Both the position numbers and the translations under genes were made by a program. The notes below the pieces were generated by a model, which did no database searches, was not told where the DNA came from, and saw nothing but the letters and a program-made list of their open reading frames with translations. 64,000 nucleotides of DNA from Exiguobacterium flavidum (GTDB lineage Bacteria; Bacillota; Bacilli; Exiguobacteriales; Exiguobacteriaceae), in assembly GCF_003344535.1 (NCBI RefSeq), contig NZ_QPKS01000011.1, forward strand, positions 1-64,000, read 5' to 3'. This document shows positions 37,422 to 44,653 of the stretch, piece after piece; the stretch's first letter is position 1; every line of letters starts with the position of its first letter.

Positions 37422-38060
37422 TCATTTTCTCAATCGGCCGTCCTCGAGCCGGAACACGCTGTCACATAAATCGAGCATCCGCTCGTCATGTGTGATCAAG
37501 AGGACGTTCTTCCCCGTGTCGGCCTCGCTGCGCAACATCTCCATCACGCTTCGCCCGTTCGCGTAGTCGAGGCTCGCCGTCGGTTCGTCAGCGAGGATCA
37601 GCCGCGGCTCGTTGACGAGCGCACGGGCGATCGCGACGCGCTGGCGCTGCCCGCCGGAAAGTGTTGCCGGCAGATGGTCCGCCCGTCCTGCGAGACCGAA
37701 CTGTTCAAGCAGCCGTTCGGCCCGGCTCTCGCGCACCCCATGCTCCCTCTCGACGAGCATCAGTTGCTCCTTCGCTGTCAGGAACGGGACGAGATGGGCC
37801 TCCTGAAAGATGAAGCCGATCGACGCGAGCCGCAATTTACGGCGCTCCTCTTCCGACAGGTCGCCCGTGTCCCGTCCGTCGATCCGGAAACTGCCGGACG
37901 TCTGCCGCTGGAGCAGACCGATCACCTGCAGCAGCGTGCTCTTGCCGCTTCCGCTCGGTCCGACGAGCGCCGTCATCTCGCCCGCTTTCGCCGTCAATGA
38001 GATTCCGCTCAGGATCTCTGTCTCGCCGTATCGTTTCGTGATGTCAGTCAATTCGATCAT
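37422..38060 (-). CDS. hrtA: haem-efflux-type ABC transporter ATPase (HrtA-like)
   Basis: The 212-aa product is a MacB-type ABC ATPase: Walker [14 protein letters not shown]-loop in [22 protein letters not shown], signature [15 protein letters not shown], Walker [13 protein letters not shown]. The Q-loop region resembles Staphylococcus HrtA, which with HrtB relieves haem toxicity. It overlaps the permease gene by 4 bases and is the last gene of the hssR-hssS-hrtB-hrtA unit. The haem assignment rests on the neighbouring HssRS-type two-component system and an HssR-like direct repeat; a related bacitracin-type function is the alternative. Confidence 0.82.
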   Translation of the reverse strand: MIELTDITKRYGETEILSGISLTAKAGEMTALVGPSGSGKSTLLQVIGLLQRQTSGSFRIDGRDTGDLSEEERRKLRLASIGFIFQEAHLVPFLTAKEQLMLVEREHGVRESRAERLLEQFGLAGRADHLPATLSGGQRQRVAIARALVNEPRLILADEPTASLDYANGRSVMEMLRSEADTGKNVLLITHDERMLDLCDSVFRLEDGRLRK

Positions 38061-39064
38061 CCGCGCACACCCCCGATCACGTCGGCCGGCTCGACCCGCC
38101 CGAGCAGACGGAGCGGGAAGAGGGCGCCGATCAACGCCGAGGCCAGCAGAATCCCGGCGTAAAGGAAGCCGCCCGCCTCAAGCCGGAACGGGATGTCCGC
38201 CGGGAGGATGTTCTTCAGGACGAGAGCGAGCGCAAAGCTGCAGACGGCCGCCGCAGCGGCGACGAAGACAACCTGCAGCAGGAGCGCCTCGCCCATCCGG
38301 CGATTCTGTAGTCCGATCGCCTTCAGGATACCGAGCTGCGGCAGCTTCTCCATCGTCGTCAAGTAGAAGAAGGCAGACAACAGGAGCGCCCCGATCAGGA
38401 CGAGGAACAGCCGCATCATCTGAAACGAGCTCTGTTCCGCCGAATAGCCGGGCACGCTCTCGATGACGTCCCGTAGACTATACTTCCCGCTCTCACCGAT
38501 GAAGGCGGAGGCGTACGAGACACCGATCGTCTCCTGCCAATCCTGCCACGTCTCCCACGTCATCCAGAGGACCGGAGCGTGGCTGTACCTGCCCGGCGTG
38601 GTCCCTGTTATCCGAAACTCCTGCTTCGTCCGGAAGTCGGTGACCGCGTCGCCGACCTTCGCACCACCTTCAGCGAGCAGGCTCGTATCGACGAGGACCT
38701 CGCCTTTTCGAAGCCGTGCTGCTTCTTTCGGCGCATAGCGGGAGCCGCCTGCGAGCGCGAACACCGCGGCGTCCGTCTTCGTCCCGTCACGCGTCTCGAG
38801 CGTCACCATCTGCGCCCCGAGCTTCTCCGTCCCAGCCGGCGCGTCATCCGTCAGAAAGGAGCGGGTGACGTCTCCCTTCGCGTCCGCTTCGAGGGTGAAC
38901 CTCGCGTCAGGCATCAGCCGGTAGACGGAACCATTGTCATAGGCAAGCCCATCCGCGAGTCCGGAGATCATCCAGACGAGCAGCAGGATCAGTGTCGTCA
39001 CACCGCCAATCATCATGAATCGTTTCTTCGAGCGTCTGAGCTCAAGCCATCCGAGTCTCATCAT
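38057..39064 (-). CDS. hrtB: haem-efflux-type ABC permease (HrtB-like, FtsX family)
   Basis: The 335-aa permease has an N-terminal transmembrane helix (about residues 15-37), a large extracellular domain (about 40-215), and three C-terminal helices with the FtsX block LLLSAFFYLTTMEKLPQLGILKAIGLQNR, closely like the corresponding HrtB segment. It ends [13 protein letters not shown], also HrtB-like. The ATG at 39064 (or the next codon) has GGAGG at 5-8 bases; an ATG overlapping the ribosome site is rejected. The 65-base gap to hssS contains the HssR-like repeat, so it can be expressed separately. Confidence 0.82.
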   Translation of the reverse strand: MMRLGWLELRRSKKRFMMIGGVTTLILLLVWMISGLADGLAYDNGSVYRLMPDARFTLEADAKGDVTRSFLTDDAPAGTEKLGAQMVTLETRDGTKTDAAVFALAGGSRYAPKEAARLRKGEVLVDTSLLAEGGAKVGDAVTDFRTKQEFRITGTTPGRYSHAPVLWMTWETWQDWQETIGVSYASAFIGESGKYSLRDVIESVPGYSAEQSSFQMMRLFLVLIGALLLSAFFYLTTMEKLPQLGILKAIGLQNRRMGEALLLQVVFVAAAAAVCSFALALVLKNILPADIPFRLEAGGFLYAGILLASALIGALFPLRLLGRVEPADVIGGVRG

Positions 39065-39105
39065 TTTCGCCTCCATTCATTTCTCGTCTTTCAGTATGGG
39101 GACGA

Positions 39106-39125
39106 AAGATGAACGGAATATGAAC
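39106..39125 (-). promoter_or_regulatory. HssR-box-like direct repeat before hrtB
   Basis: On the minus strand GTTCATATT-CC-GTTCATCTT (two copies at 39117-39125 and 39106-39114) reproduces the Staphylococcus aureus HssR repeat GTTCATATT N2 GTTCATATT with one mismatch. It lies in the 65-base gap between hssS and hrtB. A CATACT -10-like hexamer is 7 bases downstream. Confidence 0.72.
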
Positions 39126-39129
39126 AAGG

Positions 39130-40500
39130 TCAGATTTTCGGGAAGCGGAAGTGGAACACCGTCCCTTGACCGAGGACGGAATCGACCTCGACCGAGGCCT
39201 CGAGCCGGACGAGGATCTCGGCGACGATCGACAGACCGAGCCCAGATCCGACCGAGGCACGCGAGACGTCACCCTTATAGAAACGTTCGAACAGGCGCTC
39301 CTTCGTCTCATCCGACATGCCGTGGCCTTCGTCGCGGATCTCGACCTCGATCGCATGGACCGTCTCGGACGCCTTGACGCAGATGGTACTGCCGGGACTC
39401 GACGCCCGCATCGCGTTCCGCAGGACGTTATGCCACACCTGCTCGAGCAGCGCCTCGTCCGCGAACAGCGCGAGATGGCTCGGGACGCCGCTTACGACAG
39501 CGATCCCCTTCTCGTCGAGCTCGTATTCGAGACTCATCAGCGTCCGCTCGATCGACGGGGCGAGCAGGACGCGCGTCCGTTTGACCGACGCCCCCTCATC
39601 GAGACGGGCGAGTGTCAGGAGCTGGCGCGTCAGCTCGGACATCCGGTCCGCCTCCTGCTCGATGATCGAGGCCGTCCGGTCCCGCTCTGCTTCAGAGAGC
39701 GGCTGACGAAGTTTCCGCGCATACCCTTTCAAGGAAGCGAGCGGCGACTGGAACTCGTGCGAGACGTTCGCGACGAACGCCTTCCGTTCCTCGTCCGTCC
39801 GTGAGACGGCAATCGCCATCTCGTTGAACTGGCGGGACAGCTGACCGATCTCATCGCGCGACCGGGTCGGCAGCTCGACCGTGTAATCCCCTTCCGTCAT
39901 CCGCTTCGTCGCGCTCGTCAGCGTCTTGAGCGGTTTGACGATGTATCGCGCGGCGAAGACGAGCAGGAGGAAGCTGATCACGACGAGCAGCGCGAGGAAC
40001 AGCCCGACGAACAAGTGGAGCTCGCGAATCTGCCGGCTGAGGTCCGGCCGGATGAAGACGGCGTCCGTCCCGCGCTCGTTCTCGAGCGCGACACCGTACG
40101 TATTGATGACCTCATTGTCGAACAAACCGAGCAGGAACAGATGGAACGGGTAGTCACGCATCCCGTGGTACGGCTCGCCGCCCTTGACCCGCTCGACGAC
40201 GTCCCGTCCGATCGACTCATCCCGGAACGGATTGCCGAACCGCTTGACGCTCCCTTCCACATCCTCGACGTGCAGCTGATAACCGGTCCGGCTGAGCATC
40301 TCGTAGAAGGCGTCCGGCTCGCTGTCGCCATGCGCCTCATAGTAAGAGATCGCCGTGTCGACCGTCCGCTCGACCTTCGCGCTGTACTCACGTTGCCAGT
40401 AGAGATAGTAGATGACGTTGCTGACGAGCAGCGACAGCAGGGCCGAGACGAGCAGGAGGAGACTGACCGTCGCGACGATCTTCGTATAGAGCGTCCGCAT
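39130..40500 (-). CDS. hssS: sensor histidine kinase of the haem-response type (HssS-like)
   Basis: The 456-aa kinase has TM1 (about residues 9-33), an extracellular sensor (about 36-165), TM2 (about 166-188), HAMP (about 190-240), HisKA with phospho-acceptor H248 in VSHEFQSPLASLKGYA, and a HATPase with DEGHGMS and GSGLGLSI. Its length and plan equal S. aureus HssS, which senses haem stress at the membrane. The start overlaps the hssR stop by one base. Assignment to haem rests on context (HrtBA downstream, HssR box). Confidence 0.83.
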   Translation of the reverse strand: MRTLYTKIVATVSLLLLVSALLSLLVSNVIYYLYWQREYSAKVERTVDTAISYYEAHGDSEPDAFYEMLSRTGYQLHVEDVEGSVKRFGNPFRDESIGRDVVERVKGGEPYHGMRDYPFHLFLLGLFDNEVINTYGVALENERGTDAVFIRPDLSRQIRELHLFVGLFLALLVVISFLLLVFAARYIVKPLKTLTSATKRMTEGDYTVELPTRSRDEIGQLSRQFNEMAIAVSRTDEERKAFVANVSHEFQSPLASLKGYARKLRQPLSEAERDRTASIIEQEADRMSELTRQLLTLARLDEGASVKRTRVLLAPSIERTLMSLEYELDEKGIAVVSGVPSHLALFADEALLEQVWHNVLRNAMRASSPGSTICVKASETVHAIEVEIRDEGHGMSDETKERLFERFYKGDVSRASVGSGLGLSIVAEILVRLEASVEVDSVLGQGTVFHFRFPKI

Positions 40501-41162
40501 CAGCGCACCTCCAGCCGGTAGCCGAGCCCGCGTACCGTCAAAATCTCGAACCCGGCGTCAAGGAAACGCTCCCGCAGCCGCTTGACGTGGACGTCGATCG
40601 TCCGGTCGTCCCCCTCGAAATCGATCCCCCAGATCCGCTCGATCAGCTCGTCACGGCTGAACACGCGTCCCGGGAAGCTCGCGAGCTGATAGAGCAACTC
40701 GAACTCTTTGCGGGGAAGGCGGATCGTTTGATCTGCCTGCTTGACGAGATAGCTCGTCTTGTCGATCGTCACGCCGCCGAGCGACAGGACCGGGAGCGCC
40801 GCCTTCCGGTAACGCCTTGCGACGGCCTGCAGGCGGAAGAGCAACTCCTCCGGCAAAAATGGTTTCGTCATGTAGTCGTCCGCGCCGATGTCGAATCCGG
40901 CCCGCTTGTCGTCGAGCGCCCCGAGCGCGGTCAGCAGGATGATCGGGATCTCCTGCGTCTTTCGCAACTCCTGACAGAGCGCGAGCCCGTCCTTCCCGGG
41001 CAACATGACATCGAGGACGGCCGCCTCGAACGTCTCCGACGCGATCAGACGGCTCGCCTCGCTTCCTGTCCGTGCAGCCGTGACCGCGTGGCCCGCTGCC
41101 GTCAACGTGTCAGCGATCAGGTTCCGGATCATCGCGTCGTCCTCTGCGATCAAGATCTTCAT
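40500..41162 (-). CDS. hssR: OmpR-family response regulator (HssR-like)
   Basis: The 220-aa product has a receiver domain with Asp8-Asp9, the phospho-acceptor D51 in VLDVMLPGKDG, and Lys in MTKPFLPEELL, then an OmpR-type winged-helix DNA-binding domain (about 125-220, LPRKEFELLYQLASFPGRVFSRDELIERIWGIDFEGDDRTIDVHVKRLR). It is the partner of HssS and the expected binder of the repeat before hrtB. Its ATG overlaps the stop of the upstream nucleotidyltransferase-like gene (ATGA), so the operon begins at least one gene upstream. Confidence 0.85.
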   Translation of the reverse strand: MKILIAEDDAMIRNLIADTLTAAGHAVTAARTGSEASRLIASETFEAAVLDVMLPGKDGLALCQELRKTQEIPIILLTALGALDDKRAGFDIGADDYMTKPFLPEELLFRLQAVARRYRKAALPVLSLGGVTIDKTSYLVKQADQTIRLPRKEFELLYQLASFPGRVFSRDELIERIWGIDFEGDDRTIDVHVKRLRERFLDAGFEILTVRGLGYRLEVR

Positions 41163-41686
41163 CGCACACCTCCAAAGTCGAGTTCCGCCCGGATCGCTTG
41201 CGGGAGCGGTTGTTGCCTGAGCCGGTCGAGTATGTCCTGGTCAGCACCGTTTTGCGCGAGCCAACCTTTGAGCAGTGCCGCCTTCTCCGTCCGTCCGATC
41301 AGACTGTAGGCGACGAACCAGACCTCCGGCGCCCCGTACTGGATGCCGTCACGGACCGGTCCGTTGAGCGCCGGCAAGTGACAGACGCCTTCGTCCGTCT
41401 TGATCGCAAAGTGTCCGAACAGCTCGAGCGCATGTCCGTCTTCCGTGACCACCCATTTGTAACGGCTCGCGTACGGCCCGTCGCCGCTCTCAGCCTTCTT
41501 GAACTCGAAGCCGTCGAGCGCCCGGGCGACTTCATGCGCATAGGCGTCCGTCGCGATGTCCCAGTCGTTGACCTCCTGCGTCAGGCCGAGCAGCGCGAGC
41601 AAGGCGCTCCCGCCGACCGTGTACGGGATGCCCGCTTGCCTGAGCGCACCCGTCACGTCCTTCAGTAACTTCCATCGTTTGTCCAT
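41159..41686 (-). CDS. small nucleotidyltransferase-fold protein coupled to hssR
   Basis: The 175-aa product (MDKRWKLLKDVTGALRQAGIPYTVGGSALLALLGLTQEVNDWDIATDAYAHEV...) has the minimal nucleotidyltransferase pattern G-G-S-x9-D-W-D-I at about residues 25-44. This is close to the fold of LinB/DUF-type NTases and antitoxin-like NTases, but the full set of catalytic acids is not certain. The ATG at 41686 has GAGGTGGG four bases upstream. Its stop overlaps the hssR start by four bases. The role within a haem-stress operon is unexplained. Confidence 0.72.
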   Translation of the reverse strand: MDKRWKLLKDVTGALRQAGIPYTVGGSALLALLGLTQEVNDWDIATDAYAHEVARALDGFEFKKAESGDGPYASRYKWVVTEDGHALELFGHFAIKTDEGVCHLPALNGPVRDGIQYGAPEVWFVAYSLIGRTEKAALLKGWLAQNGADQDILDRLRQQPLPQAIRAELDFGGVR

Positions 41687-41698
41687 TCGTCCCACCTC

Positions 41699-41730
41699 AA
41701 AAAAACGTGCCCCGGTCGCCCGGGACACGA
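41699..41730 (-). terminator. terminator of glyA
   Basis: CGTGcCCCGG (41706-41715) pairs with CCCGGGaCACG around a short loop; on the minus strand seven T residues follow. Confidence 0.85.
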
Positions 41731-41739
41731 AGAGTCTTA

Positions 41740-42999
41740 TCAGCCGCGCTCAGGGTAGAGCGGGAAACGTTTCGTCAGCGCGAGCACCTGCCCGTGCGCG
41801 TTCTTGAGCGTCGATTCGTCCTCCGGGTTCTTTAGGACGAGCTCGATCAGCTCAGCGATCTCGACCATCTCGGCTTCCTTGAAGCCGCGCGACGTCATCG
41901 CCGCCGTCCCGATCCGGATGCCGCTCGTGACGAACGGGCTTGCCGGGTCGAACGGGATCGTGTTCTTGTTGACCGTGATGCCGGCCTCATCGAGCGCATG
42001 CTCCGCGAGCTTGCCCGTGATGCCGAGCGGCTGGAGGTCGACGAGCAGAAGATGGTTGTCCGTACCGCCAGAGACGATGCGGAGACCGCGCTTCGTCAGC
42101 TCCTCACCGAGCACCTTCGCGTTCGCGATGACCTGCGCGATGTAGTCCTTGAAGTCCGGACGGAGCGCCTCGCCGAACGCGACGGCCTTTGCCGCGATGA
42201 CGTGCATGAGCGGCCCGCCCTGGATACCGGGGAAGATCGACTTGTCGATCGCCTTCGCGTGCTCCTCCTTGCAGAGGATCATCCCGCCGCGCGGTCCGCG
42301 AAGCGTCTTGTGCGTCGTCGTCGTGACGAAATGGGCGTGCTCGACCGGGTTCGGATGGAGACCGGCCGCGACGAGACCCGCGATGTGGGCCATGTCGACC
42401 ATCAGGTAGGCACCGACGCTGTCCGCGATCTCGCGGAAGCGTTTGAAGTCGATCACGCGCGGATACGCCGATGCGCCCGCGACGATCAATTTCGGTTTGT
42501 GTTCCTCAGCCAGCTTCGCGACGACGTCATAGTCGATCATCTCTGTCTCTTTGTCGACGCCGTACTCGACGAAGTTGTACTGGACACCGGAGAAGTTCAC
42601 CGGGCTGCCGTGCGTCAGGTGGCCACCGTGCGACAGGTTCATCCCGAGGACCGTGTCGCCCTGGTCGAGGATCGTGAAGTAGACCGCCATGTTCGCCTGT
42701 GCGCCCGAGTGCGGCTGGACGTTCGCGTGCTCCGCGCCGAAGATTTCCTTCGCACGGTCGCGCGCGAGGTTCTCCGCGAGGTCGACGAACTCACATCCGC
42801 CGTAGTAGCGACGTCCCGGATAACCTTCCGCGTACTTGTTCGTCAGGACGCTTCCCTGCGCTTCCATGACTGCCGGTGAGACGAAGTTCTCAGAAGCGAT
42901 CAGCTCGATGTTGTCGCGCTGGCGCCCGAGTTCCTTCTGCATGGCCGAGAAGAGTTCCTCGTCCTGTCGTTTCAAATACGTAAGCGGTGTTTGTTCCAT
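41740..42999 (-). CDS. glyA: serine hydroxymethyltransferase
   Basis: GlyA interconverts serine and glycine with tetrahydrofolate and supplies one-carbon units. The 419-aa PLP enzyme has the Schiff-base lysine in [28 protein letters not shown], and the standard C-terminus. [17 protein letters not shown] at 42999 is the normal start, and GGGGGAATTGGG is directly upstream; the ORF can be extended 18 codons without support. The gene has its own terminator and faces the inserted hss block. Confidence 0.97.
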   Translation of the reverse strand: MEQTPLTYLKRQDEELFSAMQKELGRQRDNIELIASENFVSPAVMEAQGSVLTNKYAEGYPGRRYYGGCEFVDLAENLARDRAKEIFGAEHANVQPHSGAQANMAVYFTILDQGDTVLGMNLSHGGHLTHGSPVNFSGVQYNFVEYGVDKETEMIDYDVVAKLAEEHKPKLIVAGASAYPRVIDFKRFREIADSVGAYLMVDMAHIAGLVAAGLHPNPVEHAHFVTTTTHKTLRGPRGGMILCKEEHAKAIDKSIFPGIQGGPLMHVIAAKAVAFGEALRPDFKDYIAQVIANAKVLGEELTKRGLRIVSGGTDNHLLLVDLQPLGITGKLAEHALDEAGITVNKNTIPFDPASPFVTSGIRIGTAAMTSRGFKEAEMVEIAELIELVLKNPEDESTLKNAHGQVLALTKRFPLYPERG

Positions 43000-43089
43000 C
43001 CCAATTCCCCCATTCGTTTTCGATACGTTCATCGTAACATGAAGCTGCCTCATGCGGTATCCGTTAATCTCAGGAAAAATGGAACGTAA

Positions 43090-43133
43090 AAACGCACCCT
43101 ACTCCCTTCAAGACGAAGGAGGACGGGTGCGTT
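43090..43133 (-). terminator. terminator after ywlG
   Basis: AACGCACCC pairs with GGGTGCGTT (43125-43133); on the minus strand TTTTACG follows. It separates the ywlG end from glyA. Confidence 0.75.
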
Positions 43134-43140
43134 CTGGTGA

Positions 43141-43680
43141 TCATTCGTATTTGGCACGACTGCCGCCGATCAGCTTCGGCCGCGTGATCGCCGCCGTCAC
43201 ATGCGCCTCGCCGATTTCACGGTGAGGCAGGCGGACAGGTACCGCGACCGGTTTCAAGTGCATCCCGATGAACGTGTCGCCGATGTCGATGCCGGCATCC
43301 GCCTTGATCGATTCGACGACGACCGGGTCCTCGAGACGCTTGTACGCCGCGCTCGCCATCGACCCGCCTGCTTCCGGGACCGGAACGACGCCGACCGGAT
43401 CGAGACCGAGCCGCTCAGCCGTCGTGCGTTCGAGCGTCAACGCGCGGTTGATATGCTCGCACCCTTGAAAGGCGAGCGCGACCTGACGCTTCCGGCTGAA
43501 CGCCTCGAGCACGTCGAACAGTACTGAGGCGACCTCAGGGGACCCCGCCTTGCCGATTTGCTTGCCGATGACCTCGCTCGTCGAACAGCCGACGACGAGG
43601 AGCTTGCCTGATAGCGGAAAACGTTCGTCGAGCGCCTGGAGCGACGCGTCAAGCTCGTGTTTGACCCGCTCGAGATCCAT
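43141..43680 (-). CDS. ywlG: TIGR01440 family protein YwlG
   Basis: The 179-aa product matches the TIGR01440/UPF0340 (YwlG) family: VVGCSTSEVIGKQIGKAGSPEVA, LAFQGCEHINRALTLERTTAERL, and DIGDTFIGMHLKPVAVPVRL. Its function is not established. It begins directly after the rpiB stop (TGAATG), with AGGTGAG inside the end of rpiB. The order ywlE-rpiB-ywlG-glyA matches B. subtilis. Confidence 0.92.
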   Translation of the reverse strand: MDLERVKHELDASLQALDERFPLSGKLLVVGCSTSEVIGKQIGKAGSPEVASVLFDVLEAFSRKRQVALAFQGCEHINRALTLERTTAERLGLDPVGVVPVPEAGGSMASAAYKRLEDPVVVESIKADAGIDIGDTFIGMHLKPVAVPVRLPHREIGEAHVTAAITRPKLIGGSRAKYE

Positions 43681-44121
43681 TCATCTCACCTCATAGTCCG
43701 AAATCTTGCAGACCCGGTTCTCATGGCGTCCGCCCTCGAACTCCGTCTCGAGCCAGATCTGCGCGATCTCGCGCGCAAGTCCCGCTCCGATGACGCGTTC
43801 GCCCATCGTCAGGATGTTCGAGTCGTTGTGCTGGCGTGTCGCCTTCGCGCTGAACGTGTCGTGGACGAGTGCTGCGCGGATGCCCTTGACCTTGTTCGCC
43901 GCGATGCCGATGCCGATGCCCGTGCCGCAGATGAGGATGCCGCGGTCGAACTCGCCGTTCGCGACCGCCTCAGCGACTGGGATGGCGACGTCCGGATAGT
44001 CGATCGAGTCGGCCGAGTACGTCCCGAAGTCCGTGAAGTCGATGCCGAGTTCGTTCAGAAGATCCGTGATCTCCGCCTTCAGTTTGAATCCACCGTGGTC
44101 TGCTCCGATTGCTACTTTCAT
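43681..44121 (-). CDS. rpiB: ribose-5-phosphate isomerase B
   Basis: RpiB interconverts ribose-5-phosphate and ribulose-5-phosphate in the pentose phosphate pathway. The 146-aa RpiB/LacA/LacB-family product has GADHGGFKLKAEI, DYPDVAIPVAEAV, the active-site GILICGTGIGIGIAANKVKGIRAAL with catalytic Cys, and HNDSNILTMGERVIG. It sits 5 bases after ywlE and is fused tightly to ywlG, so all are probably one transcript. Confidence 0.95.
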   Translation of the reverse strand: MKVAIGADHGGFKLKAEITDLLNELGIDFTDFGTYSADSIDYPDVAIPVAEAVANGEFDRGILICGTGIGIGIAANKVKGIRAALVHDTFSAKATRQHNDSNILTMGERVIGAGLAREIAQIWLETEFEGGRHENRVCKISDYEVR

Positions 44122-44126
44122 AAAAA

Positions 44127-44639
44127 TTATTCTCCCGTCTGTCTTGGTTGTTTTTTCGGGAGCTTCCGGTCTAACGCCTTTCGTCCGCTCCCGTTCTGCG
44201 TCAATTTTAACACAAGACGGTTGACGAGTGGTTCGAGTTCGTTCCGGACCTGGCGATAGACGTTCATCGACCCGCCGTACGGATCGTTGATGTCGCGCTC
44301 GAGTCCCGTCACGTACTCATAGAGCGTGAAGGTCCTCTCCTTCAGCTCCGGATATCGTTCACCGACCTCCTGCTTATGGGCGCGGGTCATCGTCAGGATG
44401 ACGTCCGACCAGCGACCGAGGACGTCGTCGAAGACTTGCGTATAATGTTCGAGCTCGATGCCCCGTTCCCGGAGCACCTGAAGCGCGTTCTCTGAAGCGT
44501 CGAAGCCCTGCATCGAGCGCAATCCGGCTGAGCGGACGTCGAACTCCTGCTCCGCGACCTTCGAACGCAGAAGTGCCATCGCCATCGGGCTGCGGCACGT
44601 ATTTCCTGTACAGATAAACAGAATGCGACGTGTGCTCAT
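44127..44639 (-). CDS. ywlE: protein-arginine-phosphatase YwlE (LMW-PTP fold)
   Basis: The 170-aa product is a low-molecular-weight phosphatase with P-loop C10-T-G-N-T14-C-R16-S, and the general-acid Asp in the C-terminal DPYGGS. Thr at the fifth P-loop position is the residue known to set phospho-arginine specificity in B. subtilis YwlE (T11), so removal of McsB-type arginine phosphorylation is likely. MSTRRILFICTGN at 44639 is preferred because GAAGGAGG is upstream. It lies 14 bases after the PrmC-Sua5 gene. The C-terminal about 20 residues are basic and longer than usual. Confidence 0.92.
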   Translation of the reverse strand: MSTRRILFICTGNTCRSPMAMALLRSKVAEQEFDVRSAGLRSMQGFDASENALQVLRERGIELEHYTQVFDDVLGRWSDVILTMTRAHKQEVGERYPELKERTFTLYEYVTGLERDINDPYGGSMNVYRQVRNELEPLVNRLVLKLTQNGSGRKALDRKLPKKQPRQTGE

Positions 44640-44653
44640 CTCAGGTTCCTCCT

